This document shows positions 55,592-64,000 of a stretch of DNA of 64,000 bases, piece after piece; positions within the stretch are counted from its first letter, which is position 1; the number at the start of each line of letters is the position of its first letter. The position numbers and the translations under genes are program-made. The notes under the pieces are model-generated. The model ran no database searches and had not been told where the DNA came from. It saw nothing but the letters and a program-made list of their open reading frames with translations. This DNA is from Dokdonella koreensis DS-123 (lineage in GTDB: Bacteria; Pseudomonadota; Gammaproteobacteria; Xanthomonadales; Rhodanobacteraceae), in NCBI RefSeq assembly GCF_001632775.1, contig NZ_CP015249.1, forward strand, positions 2,274,686 through 2,338,685, written 5' to 3'.

Positions 55592-55668
55592 TGGCGCGCC
55601 CGGAGAGATTCGAACTCCCGACCACCAAGTTCGTAGCCTGGTACTCTATCCAACTGAGCTACGGGCGC
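55592..55668 (-). tRNA. tRNA-Arg (anticodon ACG)
   Basis: 77 bases with encoded CCA. Acceptor GCGCCCG pairs with CGGGCGC; anticodon stem CCAGG/CTTGG around loop CTACGAA gives ACG; T-arm GGTTCGAATC-type sequence is present (GAGTTCGAATCTC). It reads CGN arginine codons after A34 deamination. Confidence 0.95.
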
Positions 55669-55743
55669 ATGAAACGAAAAACATCCCTCGAACGTTCTTG
55701 AAGGCCGCGGCGCCGCCGCGACCCGCCGCTCGACGGGGCGCGA

Positions 55744-55772
55744 ATTATTCTTCGTACGCGGCGATTCGTCAA
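55744..55772 (-). promoter_or_regulatory. Promoter of tRNA-Arg
   Basis: TTGACG (minus strand, 55772-55767), 17-base spacer, AATAAT (55749-55744), followed by a GC-rich discriminator as in stable-RNA promoters. About 75 bases before the tRNA. Confidence 0.8.
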
Positions 55773-55917
55773 CACCTCGTCATGAATTGACCGCGCGCCG
55801 CCGCACAGTGTTCGTCCATCGTGAGCGCGGCCGCGCAGGCGATCGCGCATGCACGCATGGATCGATCCGGACGGATCGACGACAATCGCGCGCCCTCATC
55901 GCCAAGGCCGTGCCGAC

Positions 55918-57111
55918 ATGACCTACCCCGCCCAGCAACGCCTCGAGTCCGAGCTCGAATCGATCCGCGAACAAGGCCTCTACAAGGCCGAGCGCGTGAT
56001 CGCCACGCCGCAGTCGGCGGCGATCCGCACCACCGACGGGCGCGAGGTGCTCAATTTCTGCGCGAACAACTACCTCGGCCTCGCCGACGACCCGCGCATC
56101 ATCGCCGCCGCCAAGAACGCGCTGGACACGCACGGCTTCGGCCTGGCCAGCGTGCGATTCATCTGCGGCACGCAGGACCTGCACAAGCAGCTCGAGGCGA
56201 CGATCTCGCGCTTCTTCGGCACCGAGGACACGATCCTCTACACCAGCTGCTTCGACGCCAACGGCGGGCTGTTCGAGACCGTGCTCGGCGAGGAGGACAC
56301 GGTGATCTCCGATGCCCTCAACCATGCCTCGATCATCGACGGCATCCGCCTGTGCAAGGCCGAGCGGCGCCGCTACGCCAACGGTGACATGGCCGAGCTG
56401 GAGCGCCACCTGCAGGAAAGCCAGGGGCGGCGCACGCGTCTGGTCGCCACCGACGGCGTGTTCTCGATGGACGGCTACATCGCCAAGCTCGACGAGATCG
56501 TCGCGCTGAAGAAGAAATACGGCGCGCTGCTGATGGTCGACGATTCGCACGCGACCGGCTTCGTCGGCCCGACCGGCCGTGGCTCGGCCGAGCTGCACGG
56601 GGTGATGAGCGAGGTCGACGTCTTCACCTCGACGCTCGGCAAGGCGCTCGGCGGCGGCTCCGGCGGCTTCACCACCGGCCGCAAGGCGATCATCGACCTG
56701 CTGCGCCAGCGCTCGCGACCGTACCTGTTCTCCAACACGCTGCCGCCGCCGCTGGTCGCCGCCTCGATCGAGGTGTTCGAGATGCTCTCGGCGTCGACCG
56801 CGCTGCGCGACCGCGTCGACGACAACGCACGCCACTTCCGTCAGCGCATGAGTGAGGCGGGCTTCGACCTCAAGCCCGGCAACCACCCGATCGTCCCGGT
56901 GATGCTCTACGACGCCAAGCTCGCGCAGCGCTTCGCCGCCGAGCTGCTGGAAGAAGGCATCTACGTGATCGGCTTCTTCTTCCCGGTGGTGCCGCAGGGC
57001 CAGGCGCGCATCCGCACGCAGATGAGCGCCGCGCACACGCGCGAGCAGATCGACCAGGCGGTGGACGCGTTCATCCGCGTCGGCCGCCGGCTCGGCGTGA
57101 TCGCGGCCTGA
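55918..57111 (+). CDS. kbl: Glycine C-acetyltransferase (2-amino-3-ketobutyrate CoA ligase)
   Basis: 397-residue PLP enzyme of threonine degradation. The conserved start [61 protein letters not shown] and PLP-lysine [14 protein letters not shown] are intact. The threonine dehydrogenase gene (tdh) that normally accompanies it is not in the window. Confidence 0.95.
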   Translation: MTYPAQQRLESELESIREQGLYKAERVIATPQSAAIRTTDGREVLNFCANNYLGLADDPRIIAAAKNALDTHGFGLASVRFICGTQDLHKQLEATISRFFGTEDTILYTSCFDANGGLFETVLGEEDTVISDALNHASIIDGIRLCKAERRRYANGDMAELERHLQESQGRRTRLVATDGVFSMDGYIAKLDEIVALKKKYGALLMVDDSHATGFVGPTGRGSAELHGVMSEVDVFTSTLGKALGGGSGGFTTGRKAIIDLLRQRSRPYLFSNTLPPPLVAASIEVFEMLSASTALRDRVDDNARHFRQRMSEAGFDLKPGNHPIVPVMLYDAKLAQRFAAELLEEGIYVIGFFFPVVPQGQARIRTQMSAAHTREQIDQAVDAFIRVGRRLGVIAA

Positions 57112-57153
57112 CGCCCCGCTACTGGCCGGTGGCGCCGCGGCGCGCCGGCCGGC

Positions 57154-58794
57154 TCAGCCGCGCTCGCGCCAGCCCGAGGTGATCGGGTAGCGGCGCTCGC
57201 GGCCGAACGCACGGCGCGAGACCTTCGGGCCGGGCGCCGCCTGGTGGCGCTTCCACTCGTTGACGCGCACCAGGCGCAGCACGTGGTCGACGGTGGCCGG
57301 GTCGAAGCCGGCGTCGACGATGTCCTGGCGCGACTGCTCCTGGTCCACGTAGCGGAACAGGATCGCGTCGAGGACGTCGTACGGCGGCAGCGAGTCCTGG
57401 TCGGTCTGGTTCTCGCGCAGCTCGGCCGATGGCGGCCGGTCGATCACCGCCTGCGGGATCACCGGCGCGCCGCCGATCGTGTTGCGCCAGCGCGCCAGCG
57501 CGAACACCTCGGTCTTGTACAGGTCCTTGATCGGCGCATAGCCGCCGCACATGTCGCCGTAGATGGTCGCGTAGCCGACCGCGTACTCGCTCTTGTTGCC
57601 GGTGGTCAGCAGCAGGCCGCCGAACTTGTTGGCCAGCGCCATCAGGATCGTGCCGCGGCAGCGCGACTGCAGGTTTTCCTCGGTCAGGTCGGCCGCGCGG
57701 CCGGCGAACAGCGGCGCCAGCGCCTGCACGAAGCCGTCGAACGGCGCGCCGATCGGCACCGTCTCCAGGCGCACGCCCTGCGCGCGCGCCTGCTCGGCGG
57801 CCAGGTCGTTGCTCTGGCCGGAGGTGTAGCGCGACGGCAGGCGTATCGCGGTGACGTTGCCGGCGCCGAGCGCGTCGACCGCGACCGCCAGCACCAGGGC
57901 CGAGTCGATGCCGCCGGACAGGCCGACCCAGACCCGCTCGAAGCCGTTCTTGGCGCAGTAGTCGCGCGTGCCGCGCACGATCGCACGCCAGGCCAGCGCG
58001 TCGCGGCTCTCGTCGCCGTCGGCCGGCCAGCCGCGCGGCGCGAACTTGCGCGTGGCCGGGTCGTAGTCGGCGAGCAGCCAATGGTCCTCGAACGCGCGCG
58101 CGGCCGGATGGATGAAGCCATCACCGTCGGCCAGCACCGAGGCGCCGTCGAACACGACCGCGTCCTGGCCGCCGACGACGTTGAGGTAGGCCAGTGCCAC
58201 GCCGGTCTCGGCCACCCGCGTGGCCAGCAGCGCGTCGCGCTGGGCGTGCTTGTCGCGCTCGAACGGCGAGGCGTTCGGCACCACCACCAGCTCGGCGCCG
58301 GCGGCGGCGGTGGTCGCCAGCGGCTCGGCGAACCACAGGTCCTCGCAGATCACCAGGCCGACCGCGACGCCGCCGACGTCGACCACGCACGGGCCGCCGT
58401 CGGGATCGACGTCGAAGTAGCGGCGCTCGTCGAACACGGCGTAGTTGGGCAGTTCGCGCTTGCGATAGGTCGCCTCGATGCAGCCGTCGCGCAGCACGCT
58501 GGCGGCGTTGTAGACGATCGATCCCGCGCTCTGCGGCCAGCCGACGACGGCGACGATGCCGACCGCGGCCTGCGCGATCGCGGCGACCGCCGTCTCGCAT
58601 TCGGCGAGGAAGCTCGGCCGCAGCAGCAGGTCCTCCGGCGGGTAGCCGCTGACCGCCAGTTCGGGGAAGACGACCAGGTCGGCCTGGTGCCGATCGCGCG
58701 CCTCGGCGATCAAGGCGGCGATGCGGGCGGCATTGGCGGCCACGGCGCCGACCGGGAAATCGAACTGGGCGAGAGCGATGCGGAACGAAGCCAT
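57154..58794 (-). CDS. nadE: Glutamine-dependent NAD+ synthetase
   Basis: 546 residues. N-terminal nitrilase/amidase domain: FPELAVSGYPPEDLLLR (Glu), KRELPNYAVFDE (Lys) and VGLVICEDLW (Cys). The C-terminal synthetase has the PP-loop WVGLSGGIDSALVLAVA and TTGNKSEYAVGYATIYGDM. Together they feed ammonia from glutamine to deamido-NAD, the product of NadD. Start ATG at 58794 gives MASFRIALAQ; an ATG three codons earlier is also possible. Confidence 0.95.
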   Translation of the reverse strand: MASFRIALAQFDFPVGAVAANAARIAALIAEARDRHQADLVVFPELAVSGYPPEDLLLRPSFLAECETAVAAIAQAAVGIVAVVGWPQSAGSIVYNAASVLRDGCIEATYRKRELPNYAVFDERRYFDVDPDGGPCVVDVGGVAVGLVICEDLWFAEPLATTAAAGAELVVVPNASPFERDKHAQRDALLATRVAETGVALAYLNVVGGQDAVVFDGASVLADGDGFIHPAARAFEDHWLLADYDPATRKFAPRGWPADGDESRDALAWRAIVRGTRDYCAKNGFERVWVGLSGGIDSALVLAVAVDALGAGNVTAIRLPSRYTSGQSNDLAAEQARAQGVRLETVPIGAPFDGFVQALAPLFAGRAADLTEENLQSRCRGTILMALANKFGGLLLTTGNKSEYAVGYATIYGDMCGGYAPIKDLYKTEVFALARWRNTIGGAPVIPQAVIDRPPSAELRENQTDQDSLPPYDVLDAILFRYVDQEQSRQDIVDAGFDPATVDHVLRLVRVNEWKRHQAAPGPKVSRRAFGRERRYPITSGWRERG

Positions 58795-58909
58795 GCAGTG
58801 CATTCGGGCAAGCGGCGGAACCGACATGATACTGCCGCGGGCGCTTGGGGTTCTCGCCGCGGAACTGCGTATGAGGCCGATGCCCTGCCCAATCGCGGAA
58901 TGCCCGTTC

Positions 58910-60649
58910 ATGACCACGCCCATCGCTTCCCTGCCCGGCCCGTGGCGCTTCATCCTGCCGCTCGCGGCCTGCGCCTGCGTGCCCGCACACGCCGCCGAGT
59001 ACTTCCTGGTCGGCGACGTCAACGCGCAGTCGCGCTGCCAGTTCAGCTCGATCCAGGCCGCCCTCAACGCCGCGGCGGCGAACGGCCCCGGCCTCGACTA
59101 CGTCATGGTCGCCAACGACGCCGCCTATTCCGGCCAGGCGCTGCAGGTCGGCGCGCAATCGGTGCTGATCGAGGGCGGCTACGCCAACTGCGATCTCGAC
59201 GTGGACGCAGGGCAGCCGTTCGCCGACATCGCCGGCAACGGCAGCGATCCGGTCATCCGCATCGAGCCCTCCGCCCCGGGCAACTACGACGTGCGCCTCA
59301 GCCATCTGCGCATCCGCGGCGGTGGTCGCAACGACCTCAACGGCGGCGGCGTGCGCCTGCGGACCTCGACCAATGCGCACGTCGCGCTGTCGCTGGACAA
59401 CACCGAGGTCACCGGCAACCGCGCGCAGGCCGGTGGCGGCCTGCATGTGGAGCGCGCCGGCAGTCCGGCCGGCAGCCTCGGCGTGACGCTCAATCCCGGC
59501 ACGCGGATCCACGCCAACACCACGGCGAGCAGCGGCGGCGGCATCAGCCTGTGGAGCGGCAACCTGTTCATCGCGGCCCACGAGGTGCGCATCGACGACA
59601 ACGTCGCCGGCGGTGCCGGCGGCGGCATCGCGACCCTGCCGGGCAGCTTCATCGCGGTCGGCAACCCGAACATCGACGTGTGGCCGGGACGCAAGGACGT
59701 GACCGGCGCACGGATCGAGAACAACCGCGCCGCCACCACCGGCGGCGGCCTCTACCTGTCCGGCGCCGGCACGACGATGGAGGCGCGCGAGCTGATCGTC
59801 GACGGCAACCGCGCCGAGTTCAGCGGCGGCGGCGTTACGGTCGCCAACGGTGCGGTGCTGACGATGATGCGCGAGTCGATGAACGCGTTCGGCTGGTACT
59901 GCCCGCGCGACCGCGATTGCACGCGCATCGGCGACAACCAGGTCGCCGACGGCATCACGACCGGCGCCAACGGCGGCGCAGTGGCCGTCTACGGCGATTC
60001 GCGCGCGTATCTGATCCAGACCCTGGTGCGCGACAACCGCGCGCAGGACGGCTCGGCGATCCTGGTCGACGGTGCCGGCTTCGTGCGCACCGAGGGCACG
60101 GTATTCACCGGCAATCGCTCGTACGACCAGCCCGGCCAGACCGGCGCCCTGATCCGCACGCGCTACACCTTGCCGAGTGCGGCGCCGGACCTGCGCGTCA
60201 CGTTCTCCACGTTCGTCGGCAACCAGCGCCTCGCGACCGACGGCAACCTGCGTCCCGCGATCGACGTCGTCGGCATGCAGGGCACCAGCCTGCAGCTGTT
60301 CAGCTCGGCCGTCTTCGACGGCGGCGTGACGATGTACAACAAATGGGGTGCCGACTGCGTGGTCGCGGGCGTGACCGCCAGCTTCACCACCAACGGCATC
60401 ATCGCGCGGCCGACCTACACCGATCGTCCCTACGAGCGGATCTTCGTCGCGCCGGGCCGCCGCGACTGGCAGCCGCGCTTCGATTCGCCGCTGACCGACG
60501 TCTGCGACACGCTCAACGCCACGCCCGAGTACCGCGATCGCGACCTGCGGCCGCGCTGCCGCGACGATGCCAAGCCGGACCGCTGGGGCACCTGCGACAT
60601 CGGCGCATGGGAGAACGACCAGCTCTTCGCGAACGACATGGACGGATGA
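58910..60649 (+). CDS. Secreted right-handed beta-helix protein (polymorphic outer-membrane-like)
   Basis: 579 residues with a signal peptide (PLAACACVPAHAAEY). The body repeats short GGG-turn units, typical of parallel beta-helices (VRLSHLRIRGGGRNDLNGGGVRLR, TEVTGNRAQAGGGLHV, ARIENNRAATTGGGLYLSG, ANGGAVAVYGDSRAYLI). Cysteines and the end WENDQLFANDMDG suggest surface location. Divergent from nadE. Exact function not known. Confidence 0.75.
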   Translation: MTTPIASLPGPWRFILPLAACACVPAHAAEYFLVGDVNAQSRCQFSSIQAALNAAAANGPGLDYVMVANDAAYSGQALQVGAQSVLIEGGYANCDLDVDAGQPFADIAGNGSDPVIRIEPSAPGNYDVRLSHLRIRGGGRNDLNGGGVRLRTSTNAHVALSLDNTEVTGNRAQAGGGLHVERAGSPAGSLGVTLNPGTRIHANTTASSGGGISLWSGNLFIAAHEVRIDDNVAGGAGGGIATLPGSFIAVGNPNIDVWPGRKDVTGARIENNRAATTGGGLYLSGAGTTMEARELIVDGNRAEFSGGGVTVANGAVLTMMRESMNAFGWYCPRDRDCTRIGDNQVADGITTGANGGAVAVYGDSRAYLIQTLVRDNRAQDGSAILVDGAGFVRTEGTVFTGNRSYDQPGQTGALIRTRYTLPSAAPDLRVTFSTFVGNQRLATDGNLRPAIDVVGMQGTSLQLFSSAVFDGGVTMYNKWGADCVVAGVTASFTTNGIIARPTYTDRPYERIFVAPGRRDWQPRFDSPLTDVCDTLNATPEYRDRDLRPRCRDDAKPDRWGTCDIGAWENDQLFANDMDG

Positions 60650-60660
60650 GCGGTGCGGCG

Positions 60661-62835
60661 CTAGAGATCGCGTACCAGCCGGAAGCCGATGTCGTCGTAG
60701 CCGCGGTCCGGCGCCAGCGGGCGCTCCGACGGCGCGTCGGCGGCCGTATTCCGGTCCCGCCACGATCCACCGAGCGCGATCCGCTGCTCGCAACGCCCGC
60801 CCTGCGCAGCGGTGCAGTCGGCGGTCCATTCGCTCGCATTGCCGCGCAGGTCGTTGAGACCCAGCGCATTGGCCGGCTCGCTGCCGGTCGCCGCGGTGCC
60901 GCGCCGGGCGGTATCGCAGGCCTGTCCGGCGGCGCACGCCGCGGCCGGTCCCGGCCGTGCGGCGTGGCGCCACTCGGCCCGGGTCGGCAGGCGATAGGTC
61001 CTGCCGGTCCGCGCGCTCAGCCAGCGCGCATAGGCATCGGCATCGTCCGCGCTGACGCACACCACCGGCTCGTCGTCCTTCTGCGCGAAGCCGGGGTCGC
61101 GCCAGTCGCGCCGGTCGAGCAGACGCAACGGCGAGAGCCGGTTGCGGCAGCGGGTCGCCGCGCGTCCCGAGGCGGCGGCGAAGCGTGCGTAGTCGCCACG
61201 GCTGACCTCGTCGCGCATCACCAGCAGCGGCGCGGCCAGTGTCGAGCCGGCGATGCGCCGCGGCACGAAGATCACCGGCGGCCCGCCCGTGTCGCGCAGC
61301 AGCGAGCCGGCCTGCAGCAGGTCGGCGGCACGCAGCTGCAACGCCTGCACGGCGTCGCCGTCCGCACCGGTTTCGCGGGCGAAATCCAGCCAGGCGATCG
61401 CCGCCGCGCGCTCGTAGCCGCGCAGGCTCGCCTCGGCCTGCGCCAGCGCCGCCTGGCGCGCCTGCAGCTCCACGGCCAGGAAGGCCGGCGCCTGGCGCAG
61501 GCCGGACTGGTCGGCCAGCAGGACCGCCTGACGGTAGCGCTCGCGCGTCCCGTCCAGGTCGCCCCTGCGCGCGCGCTCGGCCAACGGCACGGCCAGGGAG
61601 GCCAGCACGGTCTCCAGACCGGCCCGTGCGTCGGCATTGTCCGGATCGCCCGCCAGCAGGTTCAGGTAGGTTTCCGCCGCGTTCGCGCCGGCCGGTGCCA
61701 GCAGGTGACCGGCGGCCAGTTGCTCGCGCGCCTGCCCGAGCGCGCCGTCGATCGCCGCCGGCACCTCGTCCGGTGCAGCGGCAGGCGCCACCGGCGCCGG
61801 TTCCAGCTCCGCCGCCGCGTGCGGCGTGGGCGCCAGCAACGGTGCCAGCAGCCAGCCCGGCACCGCGATCAGCGCAAAGCCGAGCACGACCAGCAGCAGC
61901 GGCCGGTACCAGGGCCGGGCATCCAGCCATGCCGGCAGGACGCCCTGCCGGCGCAGACGACGCTGGACCCCGTCGAGCGCGCGCTGCATCGCCTGGGCGT
62001 TGCGGTAGCGCTGCTCGGGCTGCTTGGCCAATGCGCGGTCGATGAATGCCTGCCAGTGTGCCTTGTCCGGCGGCAGGCGCGGTATCGGGTCCTGCGCGTG
62101 CATCAGCGCGAGGCCGAGTGAATCGGCGCAGCGGAACGGCAGCTCGCCGGTCAGGAGCTCGTAGGTCAGCACACCGAGGCTGTAGAGGTCGGCCCGGCCA
62201 TCGATGGCACCGCCGCGGGCCTGCTCCGGACTCATGTGCGCACTGCTGCCGAGCGCGAACCCGTCGCTGGTGACACGCGGCGAGCCGCTGCGCTGCGACA
62301 GCGCGATGCCGAAATCGGCCAGCTGCGGCCGGTCGGCGTTGTCGAACAGGACGTTCTCGGCCTTGACGTCGCGATGGACGATGCCGCGCGCATGCGCATA
62401 GCCGAGCGCGTCGAGCAGCACGCGCAGCAGCTCGATCAGGCCCTCCTCGTCCGCGCGGTAGTCGCGCTCGCCGAGGTCGCCGCGCGCCAGGTACGGCATC
62501 ACGTAGTACAGGTCGCCGCTCTGCGTGCGCCCCACCTCGTGGATGCCGACGATGCCCGGATGCTCGAGCTTAGCGATGACGCGCGCCTCGTTCTCGAAGC
62601 GCATGGCCTGTGCCTCGTCGAGCGCGCTGGAGGGACGCATCACCTTGATCGCGACTTCGCGATCCAGCGACTCCTGCACCGCCAGGTAGACCACCGCCAT
62701 GCCGCCGCGGCCGAGCTGGCGGACCAGCCGGTAGCCGGCAATGCGCGGCGATTCCGCGCGGCGCGGCACTGGATCGGAAGGTGAATCCGTAGTCGAGGTT
62801 TGCATCAGACGCTGCCGGATCGGACCCGACGCCAT
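60661..62835 (-). CDS. Membrane Ser/Thr protein kinase fused to a formylglycine-enzyme-like (sulfatase-modifying factor) domain
   Basis: 724 residues. Hanks kinase at about 35-290: GRGGMAVVY loop, Lys64 (VAIKVM), HRDVKAENV with Asp156, DFG at Asp174, APE-like MSPEQA. A membrane helix at about 310-335 (YRPLLLVVLGFALIAVPGWLLAPLL), a helical/coiled linker, and from about 515 a C-type-lectin-like FGE/sulfatase-modifying fold (PLLVMRDEVSRGDYARFAAASG, LPTRAEWRHAARPG, GNASEWTADC, GGSWRD, GFRLV). The FGE domain lacks an obvious Cys pair for true formylglycine catalysis, so it is more likely a binding domain. ATG 62835 or the Met at 62805. Confidence 0.9.
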   Translation of the reverse strand: MASGPIRQRLMQTSTTDSPSDPVPRRAESPRIAGYRLVRQLGRGGMAVVYLAVQESLDREVAIKVMRPSSALDEAQAMRFENEARVIAKLEHPGIVGIHEVGRTQSGDLYYVMPYLARGDLGERDYRADEEGLIELLRVLLDALGYAHARGIVHRDVKAENVLFDNADRPQLADFGIALSQRSGSPRVTSDGFALGSSAHMSPEQARGGAIDGRADLYSLGVLTYELLTGELPFRCADSLGLALMHAQDPIPRLPPDKAHWQAFIDRALAKQPEQRYRNAQAMQRALDGVQRRLRRQGVLPAWLDARPWYRPLLLVVLGFALIAVPGWLLAPLLAPTPHAAAELEPAPVAPAAAPDEVPAAIDGALGQAREQLAAGHLLAPAGANAAETYLNLLAGDPDNADARAGLETVLASLAVPLAERARRGDLDGTRERYRQAVLLADQSGLRQAPAFLAVELQARQAALAQAEASLRGYERAAAIAWLDFARETGADGDAVQALQLRAADLLQAGSLLRDTGGPPVIFVPRRIAGSTLAAPLLVMRDEVSRGDYARFAAASGRAATRCRNRLSPLRLLDRRDWRDPGFAQKDDEPVVCVSADDADAYARWLSARTGRTYRLPTRAEWRHAARPGPAAACAAGQACDTARRGTAATGSEPANALGLNDLRGNASEWTADCTAAQGGRCEQRIALGGSWRDRNTAADAPSERPLAPDRGYDDIGFRLVRDL

Positions 62836-62922
62836 TGGAAGCGCCGGAACAGTTCCGCCACTCCCTGCCAGCCCAGAGAGTAACCTACTCGGCGCGTCCA
62901 GGAGATCCGCAGCCCACCGCTG

Positions 62923-63552
62923 TCAACGGACCAGCAACCCGGTGGCCTCGACCCGGCGAACGCCCCATACGCCCTGGACCAGTTCTATCGCCAGGTCGCG
63001 GGCAGCGGCCGATCGCTCCGGCCCTTCCAAGGTCACCACACCGGCCCGGCTGCCCACCTGGATGTCGCAGCTGCCGGTCCCGGGAGAGGCGCGCAGGGTG
63101 GTGGCGACGGTATCGGAGATCCACGCATCGGAACGGATCCGGGCGGCTTCGCGCCCCTGCACCCGCGCCTGCGCCTGGTCCCGGGCGATGTCGGTGATCG
63201 GTGCCCAGTCGATGACGTCCAGCCGGTTGTCGACGTCGAGAACACCACGGGTATCGCCGGCGAGGCGGCCGGCCAGTCCTTTCTGCGCCTGGCTGCGGAC
63301 CAGCCCGCGCAGGAGGACCTTTCCGTTCACGGTCAGGACCTGGATTTCGTCGGCGTCGATCCGTGAGTGGCCTGCCAGCTTGAGCAGGATCGACGCGGTG
63401 ACCATCGCGTCGCCGGGCACCTCCTCGCACTCGGCGGAGCCGGCCGTCGGAAGCGATGCCGGCGGCGCAGCGATCGCGGCGCCGCTGAATGACCCGGCCA
63501 GCACCAACAAGGCCAGGCCGAGTCCGCGGTGACGGGTAGCGCAGAGCGTCAT
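62923..63552 (-). CDS. Periplasmic BON-domain protein (OsmY-like)
   Basis: 209 residues with signal peptide LGLALLVLAGSFSGAAIA. Two BON domains: about 48-118 (AMVTASILLKLAGHSRIDADEIQVLTVNGKVLLRGLVRS) and about 140-205 (DAWISDTVATTLRASPGTGSCDIQVGSRAGVVTLEGP). BON domains bind phospholipid and help protect the envelope. ATG at 63552. Confidence 0.85.
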   Translation of the reverse strand: MTLCATRHRGLGLALLVLAGSFSGAAIAAPPASLPTAGSAECEEVPGDAMVTASILLKLAGHSRIDADEIQVLTVNGKVLLRGLVRSQAQKGLAGRLAGDTRGVLDVDNRLDVIDWAPITDIARDQAQARVQGREAARIRSDAWISDTVATTLRASPGTGSCDIQVGSRAGVVTLEGPERSAAARDLAIELVQGVWGVRRVEATGLLVR

Positions 63553-63578
63553 GTCCAGTTCCTCGGGCAACCATCCAT

Positions 63579-63603
63579 GAAAAAGCCCGGTCGAAACCGG
63601 GCT
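63579..63603 (-). terminator. Rho-independent terminator after the small charged ORF
   Basis: Minus strand AGCCCGGT-TTCG-ACCGGGCT followed by TTTT; 8 bases after the small ORF stop and upstream of the BON gene. Same UUCG design as the tRNA-Arg terminator. Confidence 0.8.
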
Positions 63604-63611
63604 CGTGATGT

Positions 63612-63767
63612 TCAACGTCGATTGATCGGCAGTTCCGTCTTTGCCGGTGCGTGCTTGGGCTCGGGCATCGACGGCGGCGTGTCGGGCGCCACCTTCTTGT
63701 CGATCGGCGTGTTGACGGGACGACGGTCTTGATGGTTGGGCTTGCTGGTGTTTTCGTGCTTGTTCAC
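63612..63767 (-). CDS. Small hydrophilic protein, function unknown
   Basis: 51 residues from a GTG with GGAG 8 bases upstream; rich in Lys, Pro, Asn and His, no hydrophobic segment, probably disordered. Bounded by its own terminator, which supports it being expressed as a separate unit. No family recognised. Confidence 0.55.
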   Translation of the reverse strand: MNKHENTSKPNHQDRRPVNTPIDKKVAPDTPPSMPEPKHAPAKTELPINRR

Positions 63768-63923
63768 GTGATGATCTCCATTCAGGGCCGGTTGCGGCCA
63801 ACGCATCCCTGCAGGCGAGGCGCACCGCGATTCCGCGGCGGCCCCGGGTCCTTGGCGGACGCGGGATCCATCCCATGCCCGTGTGGTTCATGGCGGACGC
63901 CGGACTGCGGCGCCGTCTTGGTC

Positions 63924-64000
63924 TCAATGCCGGATCGGCACGATGACCTTGTCGATCGGGTAGATCACACCGTTGCTCGACGGCAGCTCGGCCAACGAGA
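63924..64000 (-). CDS. Fasciclin (FAS1) domain protein, C-terminus only
   Basis: The last 24 codons read ...SSNGVIYPIDKVIVPIRH, matching the FAS1 closing motif (SNGVIHVIDxVLLP). The gene starts beyond the right edge. FAS1 proteins are usually secreted adhesion-like domains. Confidence 0.8.
   Translation of the reverse strand, partial: SLAELPSSNGVIYPIDKVIVPIRH

Noticed and set aside
55486-63603. UUCG hairpins at 55486 and 63579 as a dispersed repeat family
   Set aside because: The stem sequences differ; they share only terminator architecture (GC stem, TTCG loop, T-run).

Overview
The window is about 64 kb of very GC-rich, gene-dense chromosome from a gammaproteobacterium, most likely of the Lysobacterales/Xanthomonadales and perhaps the Rhodanobacteraceae (inferred from content only). 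Pointers are a CopL-type protein, a cysteine-poor L36, a lone OhrR-type regulator, recCBD gene order and secreted proteins with short acidic-aromatic C-termini. I see no transposase, integrase, phage module or CRISPR array. Almost everything looks like core or lineage-level chromosome, apart from a few small accessory blocks.

Layout. (1) 1-7.0 kb, minus strand: a selenium and formate block, fdnG-fdnH-fdnI-fdhE-selA. fdnG carries an in-frame UGA followed by a well-formed bacterial SECIS hairpin, so it is read as one selenocysteine-containing formate dehydrogenase-N alpha subunit. selA, needed to make Sec-tRNA, is in the same transcription unit and runs off the left edge. (2) 7.1-9.7 kb, minus: a probable copper/periplasm cluster of a CopL-like protein, a 33-codon mini-ORF, a c-type cytochrome with a His-rich tail, a SnoaL-like protein and a DUF411 protein, closed by a strong hairpin. 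(3) 10-16.7 kb: a GIY-YIG-like protein, then leuS-(antibiotic-kinase-like)-lptE-holA-nadD on the minus strand. The usual partners rsfS and rlmH lie about 6 kb beyond leuS, separated by a secreted protease, metNIQ and a phasin. (4) 24-36 kb: a glutathione peroxidase/OhrR pair, an S9 peptidase, a CadC-like TPR regulator, pirin, a PagL-like lipid A deacylase, an SDR, rpmJ with clear promoter and terminator, agmatine deiminase and a universal stress protein behind an FNR/ANR-type box. (5) 36.9-41.1 kb: a hybrid histidine kinase convergent with a periplasmic beta-propeller sensor that has no output domain. (6) 41.1-50 kb: complete recC-recB-recD with overlapping GTGA junctions, preceded by a small HTH protein. 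(7) 50.4-55.3 kb: DUF1801, an ArsR/AHSA1 pair, an ATP/ADP-translocase-like carrier, and an SDR divergent from a TetR regulator across an operator-rich spacer. (8) 55.5-64 kb: tRNA-Arg(ACG) with promoter and terminator, kbl, nadE, a beta-helix surface protein, a Ser/Thr kinase fused to a sulfatase-modifying-factor domain, a BON protein, a small charged ORF and the end of a fasciclin protein.

How it fits together: the clearest functional unit is formate respiration (FdnGHI with FdhE maturation and SelA). The rest mixes housekeeping (leuS, holA, nadD, nadE, recCBD, rlmH, rsfS, lptE), redox and metal stress (GPx/OhrR, CopL/DUF411/cytochrome, pirin, Usp), and envelope or surface functions. Start codons were chosen by ribosome-binding site, operon overlap and family length. 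All family assignments come from reading motifs, not from searches.
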